A DNA stretch of 64,000 nucleotides from Flavobacterium luteum (GTDB lineage Bacteria > Bacteroidota > Bacteroidia > Flavobacteriales > Flavobacteriaceae): the NCBI RefSeq assembly GCF_008806775.1, contig NZ_WAEM01000002.1:434001-498000 (forward strand), read 5' to 3'. Of this stretch, positions 55,616 through 64,000 are shown piece by piece. Position 1 is the stretch's first letter; every line of letters starts with the position of its first letter. A model generated the notes under the pieces. It was not told the DNA's origin. It ran no database searches and saw only the letters and a list, made by a program, of their open reading frames with translations. The translations under genes and the position numbers were made by a program.

Positions 55616-56422
55616 TTATAATAGCGTAGTTTTGTAAAAATTAGTATACGCCTCAACGAATTTATCTTTTGGAGTGAAAGGTAAAAAAGGTTTACCCGAA
55701 GATTCTATAAATTCTGTTAAACTTGAAGATAAATTGTCTGATGCTACAATTAGTGCATCTGAATGAAGTATGGAGGCTTTAATTACATTCTCATAGTTTG
55801 GCAATTCTAAATGAGCAATCGCATCTAAAGGAACATTGTCAAACTTAACTTTGTTAATCATTTCAATATCTAAAGCACCTTCAAAAGACTGGCTATAAAC
55901 CGATGTTATTATTTTAGTATGAGCAAATAACGCTTCATCTTTGTAATAATGTTTCATATAAATGGGTAACATTGCAGCCATCCATCCGTGAACATGAATA
56001 ATATCAGGAACCCAGTTGAGTTTCTTAACCGTTTCTACCACTCCTTTTGCAAAAAAAATGGCTCTTTCATCATTATCTGGATATAAAACACCCTCTTCAT
56101 CTGTAAAAGTTGCTTTCCTTTTGAAATATTCGTCGTTATCTATGAAGTAAACCTGAATGCGTTCTTTAGGTATCGATGCTACTTTAATGATTAGAGGCAT
56201 GTCTAAATCATTTACCACCAAATTCATTCCAGACAATCGAATTACCTCATGCAATTGATGTCTCCTTTCATTAATATTTCCATACCTTGGCATGAAAATT
56301 CTTATTTGTCCTCCTTGATCGTTGATCATTTTAGGAACATCATAAGACATTAATGACACTTCATTTTCCGCTAGATAGGGCACCACTTCAGATGATACGT
56401 ATAATATCCTCTTATCCTCCAT
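55616..56422 (-). CDS. Glycogen/starch synthase-like protein, N-terminal domain only
   Basis: The 268-aa protein (start at ATG 56422, not the earlier in-frame codon) resembles the N-terminal half of GT5 glycogen synthases: KRILYVSSEVVPYLAENEVS, MPRYGNINERRHQLHEVIRL, FFAKGVVETVKKLNW and DIIHVHGWMAAMLPIYMKH. The C-terminal nucleotide-sugar domain is missing, and the usual KTGGL loop is replaced by LAENEV. It is therefore unlikely to make glycogen by itself. The frame is intact and it heads an operon with a good promoter, so I treat it as a conserved small protein of unsure role, not a pseudogene. Confidence 0.8.
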   Translation of the reverse strand: MEDKRILYVSSEVVPYLAENEVSLMSYDVPKMINDQGGQIRIFMPRYGNINERRHQLHEVIRLSGMNLVVNDLDMPLIIKVASIPKERIQVYFIDNDEYFKRKATFTDEEGVLYPDNDERAIFFAKGVVETVKKLNWVPDIIHVHGWMAAMLPIYMKHYYKDEALFAHTKIITSVYSQSFEGALDIEMINKVKFDNVPLDAIAHLELPNYENVIKASILHSDALIVASDNLSSSLTEFIESSGKPFLPFTPKDKFVEAYTNFYKTTLL

Positions 56423-56460
56423 ATTGTAATTTACTTTACTTATTGTCAACAAAAACAGTG

Positions 56461-56507
56461 CAAATTTACAAAATTTTATGCAGTTAATAACTAAAAACTT
56501 ATGTTTG
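56461..56507. promoter_or_regulatory. Divergent promoters for the starch-synthase-like operon and panC
   Basis: CAAATTTA (56461-56468) is a minus-strand TAAATTTG, and TATGTTTG (56500-56507) is a plus-strand -7 box. The two boxes face away from each other 31 bases apart, so their -33 regions overlap; both genes may be controlled together. Confidence 0.6.
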
Positions 56508-56529
56508 CACTTATTTCAAAAATAAACAC

Positions 56530-57378
56530 ATGTTAATTTTCTACAAAAAACTTCAGTTAACAACATATTTGTCAACAATAGCAGGCGATAAAGTGACTAT
56601 TGGTTTTGTTCCAACAATGGGAGCCTTGCATTTGGGGCATTTGTCATTAATAAAGGAATCATTGCTTAATAATGAATTAACAGTTGTTAGTGTGTTTGTT
56701 AATCCCACGCAATTTAACAATCCGAATGATTTGTCGAACTACCCGAGAACGTTGGAAAAGGATGTCGAGAAAATTAAATCCATATCAAGTAAAGTAATCA
56801 TTTATGCTCCAACTGTTGATGATATTTATGAGAAAGGAGCAGTGCCTGAACATTTTAATTTTGACGGCTTAGAAAACACAATGGAAGGACAGTTTAGACC
56901 AGGGCATTTTAACGGTGTAGGCACAGTTGTAAAACGATTATTTAACATTGTAAAACCAACAAACGCCTATTTTGGGGAGAAAGATTTTCAACAAGTATTA
57001 ATAATAAAAAAGCTGGTTAAAACGCTCAATATTCCTGTTAATGTTATTATCTGTCCTGTTTTTAGAGAACCTAACGGACTGGCTATGAGTTCTAGAAATG
57101 AACGCCTAAGTGAGGAAGAAAAAAATGAAGCAGCCTTAATTTACAAAACCATTCAGCAGGTGAAAATAAAATTTAAAACGGAAAGTGTTTTATCTATCTC
57201 TAATTGGGTTAAAGAACAATTTAAGAATGTCCCTAACTTAAAATTAGAATATTTTCAGATAGCTGATGAAACATTTCTATTACCCTGCAAAATAATAAAT
57301 ACAACTACAAATTACAGAGCTTTCATAGCCGTTTATGTGAACAACATAAGATTAATTGATACCATTTCATTAAATTAA
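56530..57378 (+). CDS. panC: Pantothenate synthetase
   Basis: PanC joins pantoate and beta-alanine with ATP to give pantothenate, the precursor of coenzyme A. The 282-aa protein has the HIGH-type motif in VPTMGALHLGHLSLI (about 28-42), VFVNPTQFNNPNDLSNYPR, the central YFGEKDFQQVLIIKKL and the KMSKS-like AMSSRNERL. Length is typical. The gene that makes beta-alanine, panD, does not follow as it does in many relatives; 65 bases later comes a membrane protein gene. Confidence 0.96.
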   Translation: MLIFYKKLQLTTYLSTIAGDKVTIGFVPTMGALHLGHLSLIKESLLNNELTVVSVFVNPTQFNNPNDLSNYPRTLEKDVEKIKSISSKVIIYAPTVDDIYEKGAVPEHFNFDGLENTMEGQFRPGHFNGVGTVVKRLFNIVKPTNAYFGEKDFQQVLIIKKLVKTLNIPVNVIICPVFREPNGLAMSSRNERLSEEEKNEAALIYKTIQQVKIKFKTESVLSISNWVKEQFKNVPNLKLEYFQIADETFLLPCKIINTTTNYRAFIAVYVNNIRLIDTISLN

Positions 57379-57443
57379 TTACTTTTGCCCTAATAAATTT
57401 AAGAAGCAAAACAAATCCTGATTTACAATTATATTAGAATCTT

Positions 57444-58406
57444 TTGAAGAAGAACATCAGTAAATGGCTCTCTATTTTGCTTCCTATTTTACTAGGCCTT
57501 TTTTTAATTGTTTATACCTACGAAAAGTTTACCCCTGAACAAATTCTTGAAATAAAAGGGTACTTTAAGAATGCTGATTATTCCTATATATACGCAGGCT
57601 TGGTTGTAGCTTTTCTTGGAAATGCTTCAAGAGCCTATAGATGGAAGTTTGCTTTAGAGCAAATGGGGTATTCAACTTCATTTTACAATAATTTTATGGC
57701 TGTTAACATTGGGTATTTACTTAATTTAACTGTGCCAAAATCAGGTGAAATTTCGAGAGCTGTTATATTAAAAAAATATGAAAATGTTCCTTTTGACAAA
57801 GGCTTTGGATCTATAGTTGCAGAACGGATTATAGATATGATTGTTTTACTATTTTTTATGATGCTAGCCGTTTTTTTGCAATTTGACATAGTTAAAACAT
57901 TTATTCTAGATAAAATTCCGCTAAAAAAATTATTGTTTTTAGTAGTCTTGATTGTTTTATTATTCTTTATTTTATTAAGAACGTATTTATACTCGAGAAG
58001 AAAATGGGTTCTCACCCTAAAAGAAAAAGTTTCAGGACTAAAAGAAGGTTTTTTAAGTATTCTTCACATTAAAAAGAAAGCGGCTTATTTTTTTCATACT
58101 GCTTTTATTTGGTTCTCTTATTTATTTACATTCTACATCACTCTTTTTGTAATTCCACAAACAAGTAATTTATCTGTTGGAGCTATAATGACCGCTTTTG
58201 TAGTTGGTAGTGTAGCAATATCTTTTACAAACAGTGGTTTAGGATCATATCCCTTTTTAATATCCAAAATTTTACTTTTTTATTCCATTTCTGAAACGGC
58301 TGGAAATGCTTTTGGCTGGATTGTGTGGAGTTCCCAGATGCTACTGGTTTTAATTCTTGGTGTTTTGTCATTTTTATTTTTACCAATATTTAATAACAAT
58401 AAATAA
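57444..58406 (+). CDS. UPF0104 / lysylphosphatidylglycerol synthase-type membrane protein
   Basis: The 320-aa protein has about eight membrane helices and matches the membrane domain family that includes flippase parts of MprF: NASRAYRWKFALEQMGY, NIGYLLNLTVPKSGEISRA, ERIIDMIVLLFF and GLGSYPFLISKILLFYSI. It probably moves or handles a lipid in the inner membrane. The start is TTG (TTGAAGAAG) at 57444, fitting the basic N-terminus MKKNISKW; TACTTTTG at 57381-57388 may be its promoter. The gene is adjacent to the next esterase-like gene with no space for its own terminator. Confidence 0.85.
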   Translation: MKKNISKWLSILLPILLGLFLIVYTYEKFTPEQILEIKGYFKNADYSYIYAGLVVAFLGNASRAYRWKFALEQMGYSTSFYNNFMAVNIGYLLNLTVPKSGEISRAVILKKYENVPFDKGFGSIVAERIIDMIVLLFFMMLAVFLQFDIVKTFILDKIPLKKLLFLVVLIVLLFFILLRTYLYSRRKWVLTLKEKVSGLKEGFLSILHIKKKAAYFFHTAFIWFSYLFTFYITLFVIPQTSNLSVGAIMTAFVVGSVAISFTNSGLGSYPFLISKILLFYSISETAGNAFGWIVWSSQMLLVLILGVLSFLFLPIFNNNK

Positions 58407-58460
58407 TTGTTTATATTAGTAAACTATTTTATTGCTGTTAAAAGAAATACCACAAACCAG

Positions 58461-59681
58461 ATGAAAAAAATATTTTTATTTCTTATTTGCATTAGTGTTT
58501 CTAAGGTTTTGTGCCAAAAAACCACAGAAATGATTGCTTCTTCAAAGCTTAATGAAGAGAGAGAAATTACTATTGGATTACCTATGTTTTATGATAAAAA
58601 TCCCGAAAAAAAATATCCTTTATTAATCTTACTCGATGGTGATTATTTGTTTGATCCGTTTCAAGGAGCGCTAAATTATGGCGCATATTGGGATGATCTC
58701 CCAGAAGTTATCATTATTGGTATTAATCAAAATAAAAATAATGAGCGAGAAGCAGATTGCGCTACTGATAACGCTAATGGATTGCCGATTGATAAAGGAG
58801 AAAAATTTTATGAATTTATTGGTTTAGAATTAATTCCTTATATCCAAAAAAAATATAGAACTACCCCTTTCAGAATTATTGCAGGTCATGATGTAACAGC
58901 TGGTTTTCTAAATTCGTATCTTTATAAAGATCAACCGCTTTTTAATGCTTACATCTCACTAAGCCCTGAATTAAAATCAGGCATGATAGAGCAAATTTCA
59001 GAACGGTTAGCATTCATAGAACAACCCATTTTTTATTATCAATCTACAGCAGATGGAGATATAAAAAAAGAACAAAAAAACATTAAAGATTTAGACCATT
59101 TAGCAAATCAAATCAAAAAACCAAGCTTAAATTACAGATTTGATGATTTTAAAGAATCCAATCATTATTCTTTAGTTTTAAAGTCTATTCCAAATGCATT
59201 ATATCAAATTTTCGATGCTTATAAACCTATTTCAAGTTCAGAATTTTTAGATAAAATAGTTGTGCTACAGTCAGGCTATGTAGACTATTTAAATAATAAA
59301 TATGATGTTTTAGAAAAAACATTAAACATAAAAATGCCCATTCGTATCAATGATTTTAAAGCAATCGAAGCAGCAATTCTTAAAAACAAAGCCTATGCCG
59401 AGTTTCAAACGTTAGCAGAATTAGCAAAGAAAAATTATCCAAAAACAATGCTAAGTGACTATCATTTAGCAATGATGTACGAAAAAACAAATGATTTAAA
59501 AAAAGCGGCTAAAGCTTATCTAAGTGCTTTTCAAAAAGATGAAATTGGAAGTTTGACAAAAAACATGATGTTTGATAAATCAGAAGAATTAAAAAGCTTA
59601 ATCCCTAGTAAAGATGCTAAAGTTGGAGAACAAACTGAACCAATTATAGAACAACCTATAGAAGAAAAAAAGACTGAGTAG
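58461..59681 (+). CDS. Esterase-fold secreted protein with Asp at the nucleophile position (copy 1)
   Basis: I start at ATG 58461 (406 aa) because a good signal peptide follows (MKKIFLFLICISVSKVLCQ). The central part fits the esterase D/PF00756 fold: GLPMFYDKNPEKKYPLLILL, DGDYLFDP, and a nucleophile elbow IIAGHDVTAGF where the usual GHSxGG serine is Asp144. The likely catalytic His is His235 in SNHYS. A TPR-like helical part follows (LAMMYEKTNDLKKAAKAYLS) and an acidic tail. It is thus either a hydrolase with an Asp nucleophile or an inactive binding protein. It is paralogous to the next gene, roughly 55-60% similar by eye. Confidence 0.82.
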   Translation: MKKIFLFLICISVSKVLCQKTTEMIASSKLNEEREITIGLPMFYDKNPEKKYPLLILLDGDYLFDPFQGALNYGAYWDDLPEVIIIGINQNKNNEREADCATDNANGLPIDKGEKFYEFIGLELIPYIQKKYRTTPFRIIAGHDVTAGFLNSYLYKDQPLFNAYISLSPELKSGMIEQISERLAFIEQPIFYYQSTADGDIKKEQKNIKDLDHLANQIKKPSLNYRFDDFKESNHYSLVLKSIPNALYQIFDAYKPISSSEFLDKIVVLQSGYVDYLNNKYDVLEKTLNIKMPIRINDFKAIEAAILKNKAYAEFQTLAELAKKNYPKTMLSDYHLAMMYEKTNDLKKAAKAYLSAFQKDEIGSLTKNMMFDKSEELKSLIPSKDAKVGEQTEPIIEQPIEEKKTE

Positions 59682-59804
59682 TAGTACCAACTATAATATA
59701 AATCAAAACAAGATTCGTTTTTTTTACCCTCATAAAATAAAAAGAAATTTTTTATTACCTTGCTAATTATTTTAAAGCCATAAAAATAGAACATTCAATA
59801 AAGT

Positions 59805-60947
59805 ATGAGAAAATTATTTTTACTCCTTCTTACTATATATTCTGCATGTAACTTCGGGCAAGTAACTAAAATAATGTACCCTTCTTTGAAACTTAACGGA
59901 GAAAGGGAAATTACTATTGGACTGCCTAAATCCTACGAGCAAAATCCAAATAAAAAATATCCATTAATCATCATACTAGATGGCGATTATTTGTTTGACC
60001 CGTTTTTAGGAGCTTTAAGATACGGTGCATATTGGGATGATTTGCCAGAGACCATTACTGTCGGAATTAGTCAAAACAAAAATAACGAAAGAGAATCAGA
60101 TAGTACTTACGGAGAAAATACTGGCCTCCCTATTGATCAGGGAAGCGCTTTTTTTGAGTTTATTGGGCTGGAATTAATACCTTATATTCAAGAAAAATAC
60201 CGAATTGCGCCCTTCAAAATTATTGCAGGTCATGACACTACTGCCGGGTTTTTAAATTTTTATTTATATAAGGATGTCCCCTTATTTGATGGGTACATTT
60301 CTATGAGTCCCATACTTGCAAAAGGAATGATACAAGAGATTCCTAAAAGACTCTCGGTTATTGAAAAACCTATTTTCTATTACTTATCCACAGCTGATGG
60401 TGATATAAAAAAAATGCAAACTAGTATTAAAGAACTAGATAGTGTTGTGGGTTCTGTTTCTAATTCAAAATTAGATTATAAGTTTAATAATTTTAAAGGA
60501 GAAAATCATTATTCGATGGTTTCAATCTCTATACCAAAAGCTTTAAGCTCTTTCTTTGCAAAATATAGTCCAATTTCTATAAAAGAATTTTTAGAAGTTA
60601 TTGTAAAACTCCCTAATGGTCATGTTGATTACTTAGTTAATAAATATGAAATTATTAAAAAAACTTTGAGTATTAATATGCCTATACGAATTAACGATTA
60701 TAGGGCAATTGAAGCTGCTATTTTAAAAAACAAAACCTATGATGAATTTAAAGATTTATCTGATTTAGCCAAAAGAGATTATCCCAAATCCATGTTGAGT
60801 GATTTTTATTTAGCACTGATGTATGAAAAGAAAGGGGATTTTAAAAAAGCGTCTAAAACATACCAAGGAGCTTATCTAAAAGAAGAAATAAGAGATTTAA
60901 CGACACAAATTATGTTAGATAAAGCAGATGAACTCAAGAATCAGTAA
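59805..60947 (+). CDS. Esterase-fold secreted protein with Asp at the nucleophile position (copy 2)
   Basis: The 380-aa paralogue of the gene before it has the same layout: signal peptide (MRKLFLLLLTIYSACNFGQ), GLPKSYEQNPNKKYPLIIIL, DGDYLFDPF, elbow IIAGHDTTAGFLNF with Asp144 in place of Ser, His235 in ENHYSMV, and a TPR-like end (LALMYEKKGDFKKASKTYQG) without the acidic tail. That the same substitution is at the same residue in both copies shows it is conserved and not a sequencing error. The gene ends 8 bases before radA. Confidence 0.82.
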   Translation: MRKLFLLLLTIYSACNFGQVTKIMYPSLKLNGEREITIGLPKSYEQNPNKKYPLIIILDGDYLFDPFLGALRYGAYWDDLPETITVGISQNKNNERESDSTYGENTGLPIDQGSAFFEFIGLELIPYIQEKYRIAPFKIIAGHDTTAGFLNFYLYKDVPLFDGYISMSPILAKGMIQEIPKRLSVIEKPIFYYLSTADGDIKKMQTSIKELDSVVGSVSNSKLDYKFNNFKGENHYSMVSISIPKALSSFFAKYSPISIKEFLEVIVKLPNGHVDYLVNKYEIIKKTLSINMPIRINDYRAIEAAILKNKTYDEFKDLSDLAKRDYPKSMLSDFYLALMYEKKGDFKKASKTYQGAYLKEEIRDLTTQIMLDKADELKNQ

Positions 60948-60955
60948 AATCTAAT

Positions 60956-62317
60956 ATGTCTAAAATAAAAACTTCTTTTTTTTGTCAAAATTGTGGAGCT
61001 CAATACGCCAAATGGCAAGGTCAATGCAATTCCTGTAAAGAATGGAATACCATTGCCGAAGAAATTATTCAAAAAGAAGAAAAATCGGTTTGGAAATCAG
61101 CTAGTTCAGAAACCAAAAAAGCTTCAAAACCTTTAAAAATAAATGAAATCGATTCTGCCCAAGAAATCCGAATGGATACTTGTGATGGCGAATTGAATAG
61201 AGTACTCGGAGGCGGAATAGTTCCTGGTTCTCTAATTCTTTTAGGAGGCGAACCCGGAATAGGAAAAAGCACTTTATTGCTTCAAATTTCTCTTAAATTA
61301 CCTTATAAAACCTTGTATGTTTCCGGTGAAGAAAGTCAGAAGCAAATAAAAATGCGAGCAGAACGAATTACATCAAATACTGACAATTGTTACATTCTAA
61401 CTGAAACCAAAACACAAAATATTTTTAGACAAATTCAAGATATTGAGCCTGAAATTGTCATCATCGATTCCATTCAAACTTTACATACAGAATATATTGA
61501 AGCTTCGCCTGGAAGCATTTCTCAAATTAGAGAAACTACTGCCGAATTGATAAAATTTGCTAAAGAAACCAATATTCCAGTTATTTTAATTGGACATATA
61601 ACTAAAGACGGAAACATTGCTGGTCCTAAAATTTTAGAACACATGGTAGATACCGTTTTACAATTTGAAGGCGATAGGAATCATGTATATCGCATTTTAC
61701 GTTCCTTAAAAAATCGTTTTGGTTCTACTGCTGAATTAGGAATTTATGAAATGCTAGGAAGTGGTTTAAGAGAAGTTTCGAATCCTTCCGAAATATTAAT
61801 TTCGCATAAAGACGTTACGCTTTCAGGTACTGCAATTGCCTCTACTCTAGAAGGCATGCGACCCTTAATGATTGAAATTCAAGCATTAGTAAGTACGGCA
61901 GTATACGGAACTCCACAACGAAGCACTACAGGTTATAATGCCAAAAGGCTGAATATGATTTTAGCCGTTTTAGAGAAACGTGCAGGATTTCGTCTGGGAA
62001 CAAAAGATGTTTTTTTGAATATTACTGGAGGTATCTCCATAGATGACCCAGCAATTGACTTGGCTGTTGTTGCCGCTATTTTATCCTCAAATGAAGATAT
62101 TCCAATAGGAGAAGGGTATTGTTTTGCCGGCGAAGTTGGACTTTCTGGTGAAATCCGTCCTATAAATCGTGTCGACCAGCGCATTCAAGAAGCAGAAAAA
62201 TTAGGGTTTTCGACCATTTTTGTATCTAAGTACAATAAGATTTCTTTAAAAAATACGTTTATAAAAATTAGATTGGTTTCTAAAATTGAAGATGTAGCAA
62301 GTGAATTGTTTGGGTAA
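60956..62317 (+). CDS. radA: DNA repair protein RadA
   Basis: RadA is a RecA-like ATPase that drives branch migration in recombinational repair. The 453-aa protein has the N-terminal zinc finger CQNCGAQYAKWQGQCNSCKEW (four Cys), the Walker A GGEPGIGKSTLLLQ (about 97-110), the KNRFGS motif (LKNRFGSTAELGIYE, about 250) and the Lon-type C-terminal domain (TGGISIDDPAIDLAVVAAIL). All hallmarks and the usual length are present. It begins 8 bases after the esterase-like gene, so it may share its transcript. Confidence 0.97.
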   Translation: MSKIKTSFFCQNCGAQYAKWQGQCNSCKEWNTIAEEIIQKEEKSVWKSASSETKKASKPLKINEIDSAQEIRMDTCDGELNRVLGGGIVPGSLILLGGEPGIGKSTLLLQISLKLPYKTLYVSGEESQKQIKMRAERITSNTDNCYILTETKTQNIFRQIQDIEPEIVIIDSIQTLHTEYIEASPGSISQIRETTAELIKFAKETNIPVILIGHITKDGNIAGPKILEHMVDTVLQFEGDRNHVYRILRSLKNRFGSTAELGIYEMLGSGLREVSNPSEILISHKDVTLSGTAIASTLEGMRPLMIEIQALVSTAVYGTPQRSTTGYNAKRLNMILAVLEKRAGFRLGTKDVFLNITGGISIDDPAIDLAVVAAILSSNEDIPIGEGYCFAGEVGLSGEIRPINRVDQRIQEAEKLGFSTIFVSKYNKISLKNTFIKIRLVSKIEDVASELFG

Positions 62318-62346
62318 ATTTTAATTATTGGATTACAAAACTATAA

Positions 62347-64000
62347 ATGAGAACTAAAAAACAAAAAATATTCCTAATCGCTAAAATCATTAGTGTCCTT
62401 TTTGTTTTCATTATTATTGCGCTTTTTGTATTTCGTGATGCACTGTTGCAAAAAACAATAGTCCAAATATCTCATAAGATGGAAAGTGATTACGATAGTA
62501 ATTTTTCAATCAGGAAAGCACATTTTGAAGGCATTACAGGAGTTGAAATGGAAGATGTTTTATTGGTTCCAAAAAAAGCAGATACACTTTTCCGAATAGA
62601 AACTCTTAAAACAAAAATCAATTTTTGGCATTTACTCACAGGAACGATTCAAATTGAAAAATTAGAAGCAAAAAACGGATTTGTTCAATTAGTAAAAAAC
62701 AAAAAAGGTCGCAATTTTGATGCTTTTTTACCCAAAAAGAAAGACACTGTTGATACAGGCGAAAAAACTAATTATGCTAGATTGGTCTATAAAATTCTAA
62801 ACAGAACTTTAAATTTAGTACCAACCGACATGCATTTAGAGAATCTTACTTTGCGCATGGATGACATGGGCAAAAAAGCCACATTGAGTTTAAAAAAACT
62901 TCAACTGGTAGATAAGCAACTCGAAAGTACAATTAGAGTTCAAACCAATACTTTTATTCAAAACTGGAGCATAAAAGGGTTCGCCGATCCTAGGAACAAA
63001 CAAACCGATATTCGTTTCTTTAATGTAGATACCGGGAAAATAAAAGTCCCGTATTTTGATGAACGATTCAACATCAAATCCAGCTTCGATTCTATTCGAT
63101 TGAATGTCAGCAAGATTGATATGGATAGTGGAGAATTGCATGTAGATGGTTTTACAACTATTACTAATTTTACGATTAATCATCCTAAAATTGCTAGTAA
63201 AGATGTTGTGATTAAAAACGCTCGATTTGATTACCAATTCCTATTTGGTGAAAATTTTATTGCCATAGATAGTAATTCCACAGCACAATTAAACGCATTA
63301 AAATTCAAACCCTATGTTTCTTATAACAACGAAACCGATAAAATTTATACCTTAAAAATTGCCATTCCTAAAATGAAAGCTCAAGATTTTATCTCTTCAT
63401 TGCCCGAAGGATTATTTACTCATTTTTATGGCATGGAAGCAGCTGGAACCTTCGATTATAAGTTGGATTTTATGTTTAATAAAAACAAACCAAATGCTAT
63501 AGTTTTTGACAGTAAATTGAATAAAGAAAATTTAAAAATCACAAAATATGGCGAAGCTAATTTGAACAAACTTAACGGAGAATTCATTTATCGCGCCATC
63601 ATTAAAAACGTTTTACAAAGACCTATATTAGTAGGTCAAGCCAATCCAAACTATACACCATTAAATGCAATTTCTCCCTATTTAAGAAAATCAGTACTCA
63701 CCACCGAAGATCCATCTTTCTTTTCGCATAAAGGATTTATTACGGAAGCATTCAGACAATCGATTGCGAAAAACATTCGAACCAAGAAATTTTCTAGAGG
63801 AGGCAGTACCATTAGTATGCAGCTGATAAAAAATGCCTTTTTAACTCGTGAAAAAACATTATCTCGAAAACTGGAAGAAATTTTACTCGTTTATATTCTT
63901 GAAAACAATAGAATTGTAAGTAAAGAGCGCATGCTAGAAGTGTATTTTAATATTATTGAATGGGGACCAAATGTATATGGAATTGGTGAAGCTTCTCAGT
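62347..64000 (+). CDS. AsmA-like/GT51 peptidoglycan transglycosylase, 3' end outside the window
   Basis: The frame is open from the ATG at 62347 to the window end (551 codons seen). A single membrane helix lies near residues 9-27 (FLIAKIISVLFVFIIIALFV). A long AsmA-like beta region follows (about 35-425). From about 434 comes a GT51 transglycosylase domain: LTTEDPSFFSHKGF with the catalytic Glu near 453, SRGGSTISMQLIKNAFL, and YFNIIEWGPNVYGIGEAS. It probably makes glycan strands, like MtgA-type enzymes, without a visible penicillin-binding domain so far. It begins 30 bases after radA. Confidence 0.85.
   Translation, partial: MRTKKQKIFLIAKIISVLFVFIIIALFVFRDALLQKTIVQISHKMESDYDSNFSIRKAHFEGITGVEMEDVLLVPKKADTLFRIETLKTKINFWHLLTGTIQIEKLEAKNGFVQLVKNKKGRNFDAFLPKKKDTVDTGEKTNYARLVYKILNRTLNLVPTDMHLENLTLRMDDMGKKATLSLKKLQLVDKQLESTIRVQTNTFIQNWSIKGFADPRNKQTDIRFFNVDTGKIKVPYFDERFNIKSSFDSIRLNVSKIDMDSGELHVDGFTTITNFTINHPKIASKDVVIKNARFDYQFLFGENFIAIDSNSTAQLNALKFKPYVSYNNETDKIYTLKIAIPKMKAQDFISSLPEGLFTHFYGMEAAGTFDYKLDFMFNKNKPNAIVFDSKLNKENLKITKYGEANLNKLNGEFIYRAIIKNVLQRPILVGQANPNYTPLNAISPYLRKSVLTTEDPSFFSHKGFITEAFRQSIAKNIRTKKFSRGGSTISMQLIKNAFLTREKTLSRKLEEILLVYILENNRIVSKERMLEVYFNIIEWGPNVYGIGEASQ

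Overview
This is a low-GC chromosomal stretch from a member of Bacteroidota, almost certainly Flavobacterium or a close relative. The signs are promoters of the form TTG-N(17-23)-TAnnTTTG in place of sigma70 boxes, secreted proteins ending in type IX secretion (T9SS) sorting domains, a DUF4270 lipoprotein, a TonB-dependent receptor with an N-terminal carboxypeptidase-like domain, a short NuoG, and atpD-atpC apart from the other ATP synthase genes. The genus is inferred from gene content and family knowledge; no database search was made.

Layout. 1-13939: the nuo operon for respiratory complex I, from the 3' end of nuoA to nuoN, all on the + strand and closed by a terminator. Two foreign-looking genes sit inside it: an ORF6N-domain gene followed by a structured RNA-like element (between nuoH and nuoI), and a four-helix-bundle (S23/Avd-like) gene between nearly identical inverted repeats (between nuoM and nuoN). 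14005-16841: a Gfo/Idh/MocA oxidoreductase, then umuC-umuD (error-prone polymerase V) behind a perfect 14-bp palindrome that touches the start codon.

16842-26925: an integrated element of about 10 kb in the 3' end of tRNA-Leu(CAA). A 15-bp direct repeat of the tRNA 3' end marks both ends, and paired GGTTTGGCAA arm-type repeats lie inside each end. It carries a tyrosine integrase, a single-chain restriction-modification enzyme (nuclease plus adenine methylase, no helicase), a small membrane protein, an unknown 318-aa protein, an excisionase-like helix-turn-helix protein, a possible replication initiator, a Bro-N-like fragment, and about 1 kb of purine-rich sequence in which two forward frames are open at once. 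A candidate -1 frameshift site lies near the end of one of them. This region is the best candidate for undescribed biology in the window.

27153-40907: prs, rplY and pth; a secreted reprolysin-like metalloprotease; ribF; a small membrane protein; bioB; a 1666-aa T9SS surface protein; recX. 40909-45307 (- strand): biotin genes bioF-bioD-bioA followed by a ketoacyl synthase, next to bioB and so likely one pathway neighbourhood. 45397-47281 (-): atpD-atpC. 47528-51919 (-): a TonB-dependent receptor with an SGNH hydrolase lipoprotein. 52191-56422 (-): a starch-synthase-like protein, a DUF4270 lipoprotein and glmS, divergent from panC. 56530-64000 (+): panC, a UPF0104/LPG-synthase-type membrane protein, two tandem esterase-fold paralogues whose nucleophile serine is replaced by aspartate, radA, and the start of a large AsmA-like/GT51 transglycosylase that runs off the window.
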